From Actinomycetota bacterium (GTDB lineage: Bacteria > Actinomycetota > Actinomycetes > S36-B12 > UBA10799): DNA of 64,000 bases. Where the stretch lies: the NCBI GenBank assembly GCA_020636995.1, contig JACJWU010000005.1, forward strand, positions 1-64,000, read 5' to 3'. Below, piece after piece: positions 36,025-44,872 of this stretch (the stretch's first letter is position 1; each line of letters starts with the position of its first letter). Made by a program: the position numbers and the translations under genes. A model generated the notes under the pieces. That model saw nothing but the letters and a program-made list of their open reading frames with translations, was not told the DNA's origin and ran no database searches.

Positions 36025-36761
36025 TGACCGCCACCGTCCCCGAGCAGATCACCCGCTTGCAGGTCACCTTCAAGATCGCCCGGTTCATCCCGGAGACCGA
36101 CGAGGAGCCGCACTACGAGGAGTACACGGTCGAGGCGCTGCCGACCGACCGGGTGCTCACCGTGCTGCAGAAGATCAAGGACGAGATCGACGGCACTTTG
36201 ACGTTCCGCCGGTCGTGCGCCCACGGCATCTGCGGGTCGGACGCGATGCGGATCAACGGCCGCAACCGGTTGGCGTGCAAGACCCTGATCAAGGACTTGA
36301 ACATCAAGAAGCCGGTCATCGTCGAGGCGATCAAGGGTCTTCCGCTGGAGAAGGACCTCGTGGTCGACATGGAGCCGTTCTTCCAGGCCTACCGCGATGT
36401 GATGCCCTTCCTCATCTCCGAGGGCCACGAACCCACCAAGGAGCGCCTGCAGACCATCGAGGACCGGGCGGTGTTCGATGACACCACCAAGTGCATCCTG
36501 TGTGCCTGCTGCACGACGTCCTGCCCGGTGTTCTGGTCCGACGGCCAGTACTTCGGTCCGCAGGCCATCGTGGGGGCGCACCGGTTCATCTTCGACTCCC
36601 GCGACGCCGGGACCGATGTGCGCCTGGACATCCTGAACTCCAAAGAGGGCGTGTGGCGATGCCGCACCACGTTCAACTGCACCGACGCATGCCCGCGCGG
36701 CATCGAGGTGACGAAGGCCATCCAAGAGGTCAAACGCGCGCTGATGTTCCGGCGGGACTAG
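36024..36761 (+). CDS. sdhB: Succinate dehydrogenase iron-sulfur subunit
   Basis: 245 residues. [2Fe-2S] ligands Cys65, Cys70, Asp73 and Cys85 (SCAHGICGSD...LAC; Asp in the third position, as in E. coli SdhB). [4Fe-4S] motif starting Cys157 (CILCACCTTSCP) and a later [3Fe-4S] motif in CRTTFNCTDACPRG. Carries electrons from FAD to the membrane quinone. Translationally coupled to sdhA (TGATG). Confidence 0.96.
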
Positions 36762-36785
36762 GGGCTGCTGCGGCCCGGCAACCCC

Positions 36786-37087
36786 CATTGTGACGAAGGT
36801 GCGCCCTCCGTCGGGACCTTTGTGACGAAGGTGTCCGGTTCCAGGCCGACGAACCCCCCAACAACGTCACAATCGACCGTCAGGGGTCAACAACAACGTC
36901 ACAAAGGCGGCCGGCGACGGCAGCGACCACGTGGACCCGCAGCACCGAGACCCGGCACCCCCTTTGTGACGAAGGTGCGCCCTCCGACGGGACCTTTGTG
37001 ACGAAGGTGTCCGGTTCCAGGCCGGCGAAACCCCAAACAACGTCACAATCGGCCGTCAGGGGTCAACACAACGTCACAAAGGCGGCC
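36786..37087. repeat. TTTGTGACG-family repeats, locus 3: duplicated 127-bp unit
   Basis: Two near-identical units, 36786-36912 and 36961-37087, offset by about 175 bp. Each has two plus-strand TTTGTGACGAAGGTG words followed by two inverted ACAACGTCACAA words (for example 36819-36834 against 36889-36905). A 48-bp spacer separates them. The whole gene-free stretch between convergent sdhB and the cupin gene is this element. Confidence 0.9.
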
Positions 37088-37097
37088 AGGCGACGCC

Positions 37098-37493
37098 TCA
37101 GACCACCCCGCCGTGCTCGCTGTCCAGCGGCGAATCATGGTGCAGTCGCTCGAGCGGACGGTAGGTGTAGAAGAACACGCACCCTCCCGGGCCGACGTCT
37201 GTCACCGCATGCGGGACCGTCGGGGGGATGTAGACGTAGGAGCCCGGGCCGACCTGCTTGCCGACCATGGTGCACTCACCCTCCAGCACCAGGATGTGGT
37301 GGTGCGCGGCGTGGTGCACGTGTTCGGGGTTCACGCGCCCTTCATCGACCTTCATCAGACCCAGCGTCACGTCGCCGGACTGCCACAGTGTCTTCCTATG
37401 CACACCCGGCACCTCCGCCACGTCCTCCCACGGCATCGCCTCGATGTCCGCGCTTGTGGCTGCGATCAGGGTCCCCAGATCATCGCGATTCAT
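37098..37493 (-). CDS. Cupin-fold protein (ChrR-like)
   Basis: 131 residues from ATG 37493 with AGGAGAGGCGG upstream. A single conserved beta-barrel: metal-binding histidines in EHVHHAAHHHILVLEGE (first cupin motif) and PPTVPHAVTD (second motif). One domain only, no N-terminal zinc-finger or sigma-factor contact region, so not an anti-sigma ChrR in full. Could be a small dioxygenase or a sensor. No operon partners. Confidence 0.8.
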   Translation of the reverse strand: MNRDDLGTLIAATSADIEAMPWEDVAEVPGVHRKTLWQSGDVTLGLMKVDEGRVNPEHVHHAAHHHILVLEGECTMVGKQVGPGSYVYIPPTVPHAVTDVGPGGCVFFYTYRPLERLHHDSPLDSEHGGVV

Positions 37494-37625
37494 TGCGTCC
37501 CACCGCCTCTCCTGACCCCAGCCTATTCCCCGGATCACGCGGTCGCGTCGGGGATCGGCCGACACGGCACGACGTGCGCGTGGCGTGGCCGCCAAAGCGC
37601 GGAATCACACTTACGCTGAACCGTA

Positions 37626-39086
37626 ATGCGAATCTTGATTGCCACAACAGCCGCCCTCCTGCTCACGGCCACGCCGGTGGCCGCGCAGGAGAGCCCGGCC
37701 ACCCCGTCAGCGACGCCCTCAGCAGCCGAAGGCGTGCAGATCCCCGACTTCGCCACCAAGACCTGGGTGGTGGTGGATGCCGAGTCCGGGGATGTTCTGG
37801 CCGGTCAGAACATCGACGAGCAACGCCCGATGGCCTCGACGCTCAAGACCCTCACCGCCCTGACCCTGCTGCCCCGCCTGCAGTACGAGAGCAGCTACGA
37901 GGCGATCGCCGAAGAGACCCTGACCGAGGGTATGCACGTGGGCGTGCTGGCCGGCAGCACCTACACGGTTTCCCAGCTGTTCCACGGGATGATGATGCGC
38001 AGCGGCAACGATGCGGCCGTGGCTCTGGCCGATGCCTACGGCTACCAGCGCACTCTGGACGCCATGAACGCCGAGGCCGCCCGTATCGGCGCCACAAGTA
38101 CTGTCGCGAAGTCGCCGAACGGTCTGGACAAGCCGGGGCAGGTCAGCACAGCGGCCGACATGGCGCAGATCTACCGTGTGGCGATCCAGGACCCGCGCTT
38201 GCAGGAGATCATGACGGCCCGGCAGTTCGAGTTCCCCGCCCAGCCGCCGAAGGATCCCACGAAGGCGCAGAACACCTTCACGATCTTCAACAACGACAAC
38301 ATCCTCAACAGCGACTACCCGGGCTTCCTCGGGGGTAAGAGCGGGTTCACCAGCAGCGCAGGCCGTACCTACGTCGCGGGTGCGGAGCGGGACGGCCGCC
38401 GGATCGTGGTGGCGCTCATGGGCATCGGCGGCGGAACCACTGCCACCGCCCGCCAGGTTCTGGACTGGTCGTTCCAGAACATCGGACAGCTGCAGCCCAT
38501 CGGCCGGTTGCCGGAGATACCGGCAAGCCCGCAGATCACGCCCGAGCCCGCCGATTCCGCCGGTGACCCCACCGACGTCGCCCCGCTGCCCCCCGACCCG
38601 CAGGCACAGCAGCAGGCCCAACTCGTCGCCGAGCAGGCGATCGCCGCGGTGCAGCAGGTCGCAGCGAACCTTCCTGAGCCGCCGTCCAGCGAGGAGGTGC
38701 TCACCGCCGCTGCGGCAGCCGTGGAACAGGCCGGTCAGTACGCGCAGGTGGCGGGCAACGAATCTCCGGCCGGCGCGACGACCGGCACTGGGATCTCGGC
38801 GGACCTGATGGTCGGCGGTTTCCCGCAGTCGGCGTTCGTGGCCGCCGAGCCGGCACCCGAGGTGGAGCCGCAGCGCGGCTTCTTCGCCACCCTCCTGATC
38901 GGCCTCTTCAAGGCCCTGATGTGGATCCTGCTGTTCCTGGCGGTCGCCGTGGTCCTGCTGCGGATCCGGGCCGTGCGCCGGCAGAAACGCCGCCGTGCAC
39001 AGTACGAGGCAGCTATGCGGGAGCGGTCAACTCGTAGTCGTGAAGTGGACCCCACACTCCGTCGGACCCCTTCTCGTACAGGGTGA
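37626..39086 (+). CDS. D-alanyl-D-alanine carboxypeptidase (penicillin-binding protein, S11) with C-terminal membrane anchor
   Basis: 486 residues. Signal peptide (1-20, VAA cleavage), then an S11 domain: catalytic Ser71-x-x-Lys74 in STLK, Ser126-Gly-Asn128 in RSGNDA, and Lys238-Ser-Gly in GGKSGFT (KSG in place of KTG). A Pro/Gln/Ala-rich linker (about 300-420) leads to a membrane helix (about 440-460) and a basic cytoplasmic tail. Trims the terminal D-Ala of peptidoglycan stem peptides. The 3' end overlaps the opposite-strand 2H phosphoesterase gene by 74 bp. TACGCT 8 nt before the ATG suggests leaderless expression. Confidence 0.9.
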   Translation: MRILIATTAALLLTATPVAAQESPATPSATPSAAEGVQIPDFATKTWVVVDAESGDVLAGQNIDEQRPMASTLKTLTALTLLPRLQYESSYEAIAEETLTEGMHVGVLAGSTYTVSQLFHGMMMRSGNDAAVALADAYGYQRTLDAMNAEAARIGATSTVAKSPNGLDKPGQVSTAADMAQIYRVAIQDPRLQEIMTARQFEFPAQPPKDPTKAQNTFTIFNNDNILNSDYPGFLGGKSGFTSSAGRTYVAGAERDGRRIVVALMGIGGGTTATARQVLDWSFQNIGQLQPIGRLPEIPASPQITPEPADSAGDPTDVAPLPPDPQAQQQAQLVAEQAIAAVQQVAANLPEPPSSEEVLTAAAAAVEQAGQYAQVAGNESPAGATTGTGISADLMVGGFPQSAFVAAEPAPEVEPQRGFFATLLIGLFKALMWILLFLAVAVVLLRIRAVRRQKRRRAQYEAAMRERSTRSREVDPTLRRTPSRTG

Positions 39087-39528
39087 TCGCGTCGGCGGTG
39101 AAGGCCGCCTCGTAGTCGGCCAGTGTGCGCTGCGCGACCACAAGTGTCGCCTCCGGGAGATCATGGGCGACGGTGACGTGAGGGTGGTAGTCGAACCGCA
39201 GGCTGCGCTGCAACGGGCCTGACCGCACGTCGGATTCCAGGGTCACGATGTTCTCCGCGCCGACAGCCACCCTGACGTATACGACCGGCGACAACGGCCG
39301 GAACGTCCCGGTTCCCTGCAGGAGCACCGGAAACGCGGCGTGACGCTGCGCCACCGCCCGCAGATGATCGGACACCGCATCGACATCGGCGACCGTTGTG
39401 GGGGGCAGCAGGGTCACATGGGCCTGGATCTGATGTGCGGCTGGGTCCCCGAACCGCTCCCGCCAGCCCTCGAGTTCGTCGGCGAAAGGTCGCGGGATGG
39501 CGATCGCCACCCCGATCGTCGCGGTCAT
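39013..39528 (-). CDS. 2'-5' RNA ligase / 2H phosphoesterase family protein
   Basis: 171 residues from ATG 39528. Two H-x-T motifs define the 2H fold: HVTLLPP and HVTVAHD. Related proteins act on 2'-5' RNA or cyclic nucleotide phosphates; the real substrate here is unknown. It overlaps trpS as ATGA, so the two are co-translated, an order seen in other actinomycetes. Its 3' part is antisense to the end of the DD-carboxypeptidase gene. Confidence 0.85.
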   Translation of the reverse strand: MTATIGVAIAIPRPFADELEGWRERFGDPAAHQIQAHVTLLPPTTVADVDAVSDHLRAVAQRHAAFPVLLQGTGTFRPLSPVVYVRVAVGAENIVTLESDVRSGPLQRSLRFDYHPHVTVAHDLPEATLVVAQRTLADYEAAFTADAITLYEKGSDGVWGPLHDYELTAPA

Positions 39529-40526
39529 GCCGTACTCGCCCGCAGACCCATCGCGCTGTAGACCGCGTCCAATGTCGGCTGTGCCGCCTCCCGCGCGCGC
39601 TCGGCACCGGCCTGCATCAGCCGGTCGAGTTCGGCCGGGTCGTCGAGCAACTCCTGCGTGCGGCGGGCGAACGGCTCGGCCACGGCGACCACAGCCTCCG
39701 CCGCGGCGACCTTGAGTGGCCCGTACATACCGCCGCGGTACTCCTTCTCGACTTCGTCGACGGTGCGGTCGGTAGCGGCCGCCAGGATGCTGATGAGGTT
39801 GGAGACGCCCGGCTTGTTCTGCGGGTCGAAGCGGACCTCGGTCTCGGAATCGGTGACTGCGGACTTGATCTTCTTGGCGATCTGCTTGGTCGAGTCGAGC
39901 ATGAAGACACACCCGCCCGGCACCGACTTGCTCATCTTCGAGGTCGGGTCCTGCAGGTCGAGGATCTTGGCGGTGTCCTTGACGATGTACGGCTCCGGCA
40001 CGACGAAGGTCTGTCCGTAGCGACTGTTGAACCGTTCCGCGAGGTCGCGCGTGAGTTCGAGGTGCTGGCGCTGGTCCTCGCCTACCGGTACAGCGGCCGC
40101 CTGGTACAGCAGGATGTCGGCGGCCTGCAGGCACGGGTAGGTGAACAGTCCGACCGACGCGCTACCGGCACCCTCCCGGGCGGTCTTGTCCTTGAACTGC
40201 GTCATGCGGGAGGCCTCGCCGTAGCCCGTCAGGCACATCATGACCCAGCCGAGCTGGCTGTGCTGCGGCACGTCGCTCTGCACGAACAGCGTGGAGCGGT
40301 CGGGGTCGATGCCGGCGGCCACGAGTTGTGCGTACGAGACCCGGGTCCGCTCGCGCTGCAGCACCGGGTCCACCGGCACAGTGATCGCGTGCAGGTCGAC
40401 GACGCAGTAGAAGGCGTCATTGTCGTCCTGCAACGCCACCCAGTGCCGCAGCGCTCCGAAGTAGTTGCCTATGTGGAAACTCTCCGAGGTCGGCTGGATG
40501 CCGGACAGAATGCGGGGGCGGGACAT
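39525..40526 (-). CDS. trpS: Tryptophanyl-tRNA synthetase
   Basis: 333 residues, class I. ATP-binding signatures FHIGNYFGAL (HIGH) and KMSKS (in SKMSKSVPGG); tryptophan-site VDLHAITVP and YPCLQAADILLY. Charges tRNA-Trp. Start chosen at MSRPRILSGIQPTSESFHIG, the usual N terminus. Confidence 0.96.
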   Translation of the reverse strand: MSRPRILSGIQPTSESFHIGNYFGALRHWVALQDDNDAFYCVVDLHAITVPVDPVLQRERTRVSYAQLVAAGIDPDRSTLFVQSDVPQHSQLGWVMMCLTGYGEASRMTQFKDKTAREGAGSASVGLFTYPCLQAADILLYQAAAVPVGEDQRQHLELTRDLAERFNSRYGQTFVVPEPYIVKDTAKILDLQDPTSKMSKSVPGGCVFMLDSTKQIAKKIKSAVTDSETEVRFDPQNKPGVSNLISILAAATDRTVDEVEKEYRGGMYGPLKVAAAEAVVAVAEPFARRTQELLDDPAELDRLMQAGAERAREAAQPTLDAVYSAMGLRASTA

Positions 40527-40647
40527 GAGTTCATTGTGGCGGCTGACCCCGCGCCCGTGCTCGGGAGGGTTGGCCGGGGATCCGCAGTCCGGCATCGCGG
40601 TGGAACTGCGCCGAACAGCTCAGGTGATCCGCGCGAGGCTTCCGGAC

Positions 40648-41964
40648 CTATTGCGGTTCAGGCCCATCGCCTTCGGAGACAGGGATCTGCTGCGCCATGC
40701 TCACGTGCACCCGGGCGATCCGCCGACCGTCCATCTCAGCGACTGTGAGGCGGTTGCCGTCCACCTCGACGATGTCCCCGGAGACGGGCAGTCGCCCGAG
40801 TTCGGCCATCATGAACCCCGCCACCGTCTCGTAGGGGCCTTCCGGCAGTTCCATGCCCGTTTCCTCGTGCAGGTCGTCCAGGCTGAGCAGGCCGTCGACC
40901 TCCGTCTCGCCGGTGAGCCGTACCCGCTCCGGCTCACGTACATCGAACTCATCGCGGATGTCCCCGACGAGTTCCTCCACGAGATCCTCCAGCGTCACGA
41001 TCCCGGCGGTACCGCCGTACTCGTCCACGACGATCGCCAAGTGATTGCCGCTGTCCCGCATCTCCTGCATGGCCGCCAGGATCGCCTTGCTGTCGGGGAA
41101 CCGCAGCACCGGGCGCACGATCTGATCCACGCGCAGGGAACGCCGGGCGAGGGTGGGGTCCAACAACTCGCGGACATGGACGAAGCCGATCACGTCGTCC
41201 GCGGAGTCCTGCACCACCGGGTACCTCGAATGCGGCATGTCCCGGATCTTGGACACCGCCTTGTGAATGGGCAGCGAGTTGTCGAGGAACTCCACCTCTG
41301 TGCGCGGCACCATCACCTCGGCCAGTTCTCTGCCCCCGGCGGTGATGACATCGTCGATGAGTTCCCGCTCTTCAGTGCTCAAGGAGTCCTGCGCGGCGAC
41401 GATGCCCCGCAACTCCTCGCCGGAGATGCCTTCTTTGGCGGCTTCCGGGTCCAAGCCGATGAGCCGCACCACGGCGTTCGTCGAGAGGGACAAGAACCAG
41501 ATGAACGGGCGGGAGATCCGGGCCAGCAGGTCCACGGGTGCCGCCACCGACAAGGAGACCGCCTCCGCGCGCTGCAACCCCAAGCGCTTCGGAACCAACT
41601 CCCCGAAGACCAGGGACAGGTAGGCGATGATCACAGTCACGCCGACGAAAGCGACTGTGTCCGCCACACCCTTGGGCAGGCCGATGCGCTCCAGCCAAGG
41701 AGCCACGTCGGGCGCGATGCGCGAGGCACCGAAACCGGCGGACAGGAACCCGGCCAACGTCACCCCCACCTGCACCGCAGCCAAGAACCGGTTGGGATCG
41801 GCCACCAGGCTCTTCAGACGCCGCCCCCGGCTGCCCTGGGTCGCCGCCAGGTGGTCGACCTGCGACTCGCGCAGGGACACCAGAGCGATCTCGGAAGCGG
41901 CGAAGAACCCGCCGATCAGAGTGAACAGCAGGACAACGCCGATGTTGACCAGCAACTCATTCAC
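40648..41964 (-). CDS. CNNM/DUF21-CBS-CorC family membrane protein (hemolysin-like)
   Basis: 438 residues from GTG 41964. An N-terminal DUF21 transmembrane domain (about 1-190; FFAASEIALVSLRESQVDHLA, FGELVPKRLGLQ), a CBS pair (about 205-340; VMVPRTEVEFLD, SRYPVVQDSADDVIGFVH, HLAIVVDEYGGTAGIVTLEDLVEELVGDI split over two CBS units) and a C-terminal CorC/HlyC domain. Family members export Mg2+ or handle divalent ions; the haemolysin name is historical. AGGGTA-complement TACCCT 7 nt from the start suggests a leaderless transcript. Confidence 0.88.
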   Translation of the reverse strand: MNELLVNIGVVLLFTLIGGFFAASEIALVSLRESQVDHLAATQGSRGRRLKSLVADPNRFLAAVQVGVTLAGFLSAGFGASRIAPDVAPWLERIGLPKGVADTVAFVGVTVIIAYLSLVFGELVPKRLGLQRAEAVSLSVAAPVDLLARISRPFIWFLSLSTNAVVRLIGLDPEAAKEGISGEELRGIVAAQDSLSTEERELIDDVITAGGRELAEVMVPRTEVEFLDNSLPIHKAVSKIRDMPHSRYPVVQDSADDVIGFVHVRELLDPTLARRSLRVDQIVRPVLRFPDSKAILAAMQEMRDSGNHLAIVVDEYGGTAGIVTLEDLVEELVGDIRDEFDVREPERVRLTGETEVDGLLSLDDLHEETGMELPEGPYETVAGFMMAELGRLPVSGDIVEVDGNRLTVAEMDGRRIARVHVSMAQQIPVSEGDGPEPQ

Positions 41965-41971
41965 ACGTTCC

Positions 41972-41977
41972 AGGGTA
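41972..41977 (-). promoter_or_regulatory. Possible leaderless -10 for the CNNM/CorC gene
   Basis: TACCCT (minus strand) ends 7 nt before the GTG at 41964. Confidence 0.35.
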
Positions 41978-42214
41978 CGCAGGTCGGGTGCCAGAGCGTT
42001 CCGCCGCTCAGGACTGGGCGGCGGGCGTCACGTCGTTGTCCGATAGCGACGGGTGAAACCAGCAGACCCGTGAGACTGGCGTTACGACAGCTAGAAGCGG
42101 GGTCAGAACCGGTGACGCGGAGGGCAAATCACTCCGCCAGCCCCATCGCCGGCGGAGTCAACTCCATCTCCACAGCCGGAACCCAAGGCACTTCCCGGCG
42201 TCCGCGTTACATGC

Positions 42215-42220
42215 AACGAT
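42215..42220 (+). promoter_or_regulatory. Possible leaderless -10 for mazE
   Basis: AACGAT ends 6 nt before the mazE ATG. The 262 bp upstream of mazE hold no other feature I can support. Confidence 0.3.
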
Positions 42221-42226
42221 GGGACC

Positions 42227-42436
42227 ATGACTGTTCAGCAGCGCGTGTCGGAGTACCGGCGCCGGATGCGTGCGCGCGGCTACCGCCCGGTCCAGATCTG
42301 GGTTCCGGACGTCCGCACTGTTGCTTTCGCCGCGGAGGCTGCCCGAGAGTCCGCACTACTGGCGGCAGCAGACCGCGCCGGAGACGACCAAGCCTTCGTC
42401 GACGCCATTTCCGTCCGACTGGACACCGAGGAGTGA
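42227..42436 (+). CDS. mazE: MazE-like antitoxin (DUF3018)
   Basis: 69 residues. RVSEYRRRMRARGYRPVQIWVPDVR is the typical N-terminal half of the MazE-like DUF3018 antitoxins, followed by FAAEAARESALLAAAD and an acidic C terminus (DAISVRLDTEE) that would thread into the toxin. It would bind and block MazF and repress its own promoter. Overlaps mazF by 4 bp (GTGA), the normal toxin-antitoxin coupling. Confidence 0.85.
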   Translation: MTVQQRVSEYRRRMRARGYRPVQIWVPDVRTVAFAAEAARESALLAAADRAGDDQAFVDAISVRLDTEE

Positions 42437-42759
42437 ATCGAGGGGAACTCTGGACAGCCACCGGCGGTGTGTACGCATCTAAGCGACGACCCGTTCTGAT
42501 CATCCAGGACGACCGGTTCGCCGGCACCGACTCAGTTGTGGTTATCCCACTCACCACGCAACAGGTCGACGCCCCGCTCACCCGGATCCCCATCGCGGCC
42601 AACGATCTGTCGGGCATCGAGCACGACAGCTTCGCGATGGTCGACAAGATCACCACCATCCGTCGCAGCCAACTCGGCGCCAGAGCCGGCCGGTCGACAC
42701 CGACCCAGATGGTCGATGTCGAAAGGGCCCTGATGGTCTTTCTGGGTCTTGCTGGCTGA
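42433..42759 (+). CDS. mazF: MazF/PemK-family endoribonuclease toxin
   Basis: 108 residues from GTG 42433. RGELWTATGGVYASKRRPVLIIQDD carries the conserved RG-x-W start and the R-P-x-L-I core; VVVIPLTTQ and DSFAMVDKITTIRRSQL supply the Thr and the KI-T/R motif of the dimer interface and active site. An mRNA interferase that cleaves at short sequence motifs. The pair stands alone between unrelated housekeeping genes, which suggests acquisition. A run of 12 G follows 7 nt after the stop. Confidence 0.9.
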   Translation: MNRGELWTATGGVYASKRRPVLIIQDDRFAGTDSVVVIPLTTQQVDAPLTRIPIAANDLSGIEHDSFAMVDKITTIRRSQLGARAGRSTPTQMVDVERALMVFLGLAG

Positions 42760-42766
42760 ACCCTCC

Positions 42767-42778
42767 GGGGGGGGGGGG
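42767..42778 (+). repeat. G12 homopolymer tract
   Basis: Twelve consecutive G just after the mazF stop. It is the longest homopolymer I noticed in the window. It is intergenic, so no reading frame depends on it; it may also be a site of sequencing length error. Confidence 0.85.
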
Positions 42779-42911
42779 AGAGCCGCACGCAACCCTGCGG
42801 CAGCCAGCCGCGCTTTCCGCTACACGTCTCTTCTTGCCAGTGCTGATCGGCGTGCTCGGCGACTGCGGCTTCGAGCGCGACGTCGGGGAAGGCGGATCCG
42901 CCCCCGGCGTC

Positions 42912-43661
42912 CTATCGCGGCTCGAAGTCCACCACGACCGGTGCGTGGTCACTCCAGCGCTGTGCATAGCTCGGGGCCCGGCCGACGCTGAACCCGGTGG
43001 ACGCGGGGGCATGCGGCGATGCCAGCACGCAGTCGATGCGCCAGCCCGCGTCGTTGTCGAAGGCCTTTCCGCGCCAGGACCACCAGGTGTACCCGGCGTC
43101 TTTTCCCAGATCCACCCAGCCGAGTTCGTCGTACCAATGGTCCAAGTAGGCGCGCTCCGACTCCAGAAACCCCGCCTTGCCGCGGTTGCCCTTCCAGTTC
43201 TTGATGTCCGCCTCGCGGTGGGCGACGTTCAAGTCGCCACATACCAGCGCGCGCGGATGCTGTTCCATCCACTTGCCCATGGCCGCCAGGAACCGGTGCT
43301 TGTCGTCCTGGGCCGGGGTGTCGGCTTCGCCGGTGTGCACGTACACCGAGGCCACATCGAGGTCCCCGATCCGCACGGCGAGCCACCGACCCTGTTCATC
43401 GGCCTCGCCGAGTTCCTCGGTCACCGCCAACGGCTGGCGGGACAGGATTGCCACACCGGCGTGTCCGGGGCGCACAGCGGACGGCCGGTGGGCCAGGTGC
43501 CAATCCTGGAAGGCATCCCCCAGCGCCGCAGCCAACTGATCGTCGGTCGCACGGACCTCCTGCAGGCAGATGACGTCCGCCTCCTGGTCCAACAGCCACG
43601 CCAGACCGCCACGACGCACGGCCGCCCGGATCCCGTTGACGTTGGCGCTGACCAGCCTCAC
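42912..43661 (-). CDS. xth: Exodeoxyribonuclease III (AP endonuclease)
   Basis: 249 residues from GTG 43661 (GTGA overlap with icd). EEP-family nuclease: VSANVNGIRAAV, ICLQEVRA (metal-binding Glu), YVHTGE, CGDLNVAHREADIKN (Asp/Asn catalytic), GWRIDCVLAS and WSDHAPVVVDF (catalytic His). Cleaves at abasic sites in base-excision repair. The longer open frame is upstream antisense/out-of-family sequence. Confidence 0.92.
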   Translation of the reverse strand: MRLVSANVNGIRAAVRRGGLAWLLDQEADVICLQEVRATDDQLAAALGDAFQDWHLAHRPSAVRPGHAGVAILSRQPLAVTEELGEADEQGRWLAVRIGDLDVASVYVHTGEADTPAQDDKHRFLAAMGKWMEQHPRALVCGDLNVAHREADIKNWKGNRGKAGFLESERAYLDHWYDELGWVDLGKDAGYTWWSWRGKAFDNDAGWRIDCVLASPHAPASTGFSVGRAPSYAQRWSDHAPVVVDFEPR

Positions 43662-44872
43662 GCCATTGCAGCCTGGAGGTTCTCGTCGATCGAGGCCAGG
43701 AACTCCTGCGTGGTCTGGTACGGCTGGTCCGGACCGACGAGCAGCGCGAGGTCCTTGGTCATCTTTCCGCTCTCGACGGTCTCGATGCACACACGCTCGA
43801 GGGTCTCCGCGAAGTTCGTGACCTCCGGCGTTCCGTCGAGCTTGCCGCGGTGGGCCAGACCCCGCGTCCACGCGAAGATGCTGGCGACCGGGTTGGTCGA
43901 CGTCGGGTTGCCCTGCTGGTGCTGCCGGTAGTGCCGGGTCACCGTGCCGTGCGCGGCCTCCGCCTCGACGGTCTTGCCGTCCGGGGTCATGAGCACCGAG
44001 GTCATCAGGCCCAGCGAACCGAAGCCCTGCGCCACGGTGTCGGACTGTACGTCACCGTCGTAGTTCTTGCAGGCCCAGACGTAGCCGCCCTCCCACTTCA
44101 TGGCGGCGGCCACCATGTCATCGATCAGCCGGTGCTCGTAGGTCAGCCCGGCTGCCTCGAACTCGTCCTTGAACTCGGCTTCGTACACCTCTGCGAAGAG
44201 GTCCTTGAACTGCCCGTCGTAGGCCTTCAGGATCGTGTTCTTCGTCGACAGGTACACCGGGTAGTTGCGGCTCAGGCCGTACCGCATCGACGCCCGCGCG
44301 AAGTCGCGGATCGAGTCGTCGAGGTTGTACATACCCATCGCGACGCCGCCGCCCGGGAAGTCGTAGACATCGAACTCCATCGGCTCGGAGCCGTCGGCCG
44401 GCGTGTACGTCAGCGTCAGCGTGCCGGGCCCGGGGACCTTGAAGTCCGTGGCGCGGTACTGGTCGCCGAACGCGTGACGACCGACCACGATGGGCTTGGT
44501 CCAGCCGGGAACCAGCCGCGGGATGTTGCTGATGATGATCGGCTCGCGGAAGATCACACCGCCGAGGATGTTGCGGATCGTCCCGTTGGGCGACCGCCAC
44601 ATCTTCTTCAGCCCGAACTCCTCGACGCGGGCCTCGTCCGGGGTGATCGTCGCGCACTTCACGCCCACGCCATACTTCTTGATCGCCTCCGCGGAGTCGA
44701 TCGTGATCTGGTCGTCGGTGGCGTCGCGGCTCTCGATGCCCAGGTCGTAGTACTTCAGGTCCACATCGAGGTACGGAAGGATCAACTGCTGCTTGATGAA
44801 GTCCCAGATGATCCGGGTCATCTCGTCGCCGTCGAGTTCGACGACGGGGTTCTCAACCTTGATCTTGGTCAT
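43658..44872 (-). CDS. icd: NADP-dependent isocitrate dehydrogenase
   Basis: 404 residues from ATG 44872, which has AGGA about 7 nt upstream; GTG 44875 is in frame and gives a GTGA overlap. This is the eukaryote-like dimeric IDH type: NPVVELDGDEMTRIIW at the start, KKMWRSPNGTIRNILGG (substrate Ser/Asn), YDGDVQSDTVAQG and EAAHGTVTRHYR for metal and NADP binding. Oxidises isocitrate to 2-oxoglutarate. Directly follows mdh (1-bp overlap), so two TCA steps are co-expressed. Confidence 0.95.
   Translation of the reverse strand: MTKIKVENPVVELDGDEMTRIIWDFIKQQLILPYLDVDLKYYDLGIESRDATDDQITIDSAEAIKKYGVGVKCATITPDEARVEEFGLKKMWRSPNGTIRNILGGVIFREPIIISNIPRLVPGWTKPIVVGRHAFGDQYRATDFKVPGPGTLTLTYTPADGSEPMEFDVYDFPGGGVAMGMYNLDDSIRDFARASMRYGLSRNYPVYLSTKNTILKAYDGQFKDLFAEVYEAEFKDEFEAAGLTYEHRLIDDMVAAAMKWEGGYVWACKNYDGDVQSDTVAQGFGSLGLMTSVLMTPDGKTVEAEAAHGTVTRHYRQHQQGNPTSTNPVASIFAWTRGLAHRGKLDGTPEVTNFAETLERVCIETVESGKMTKDLALLVGPDQPYQTTQEFLASIDENLQAAMA

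Noticed and set aside
36998..38338. 446-codon plus-strand frame across the repeats, cupin and DD-carboxypeptidase genes
   Set aside because: Out of frame with both real genes, Arg/Pro-rich, and starts inside a repeat.
42760..42911. Insertion-sequence remnant after mazF
   Set aside because: Apart from the G12 tract I found no inverted repeats, target-site duplication or transposase fragment.
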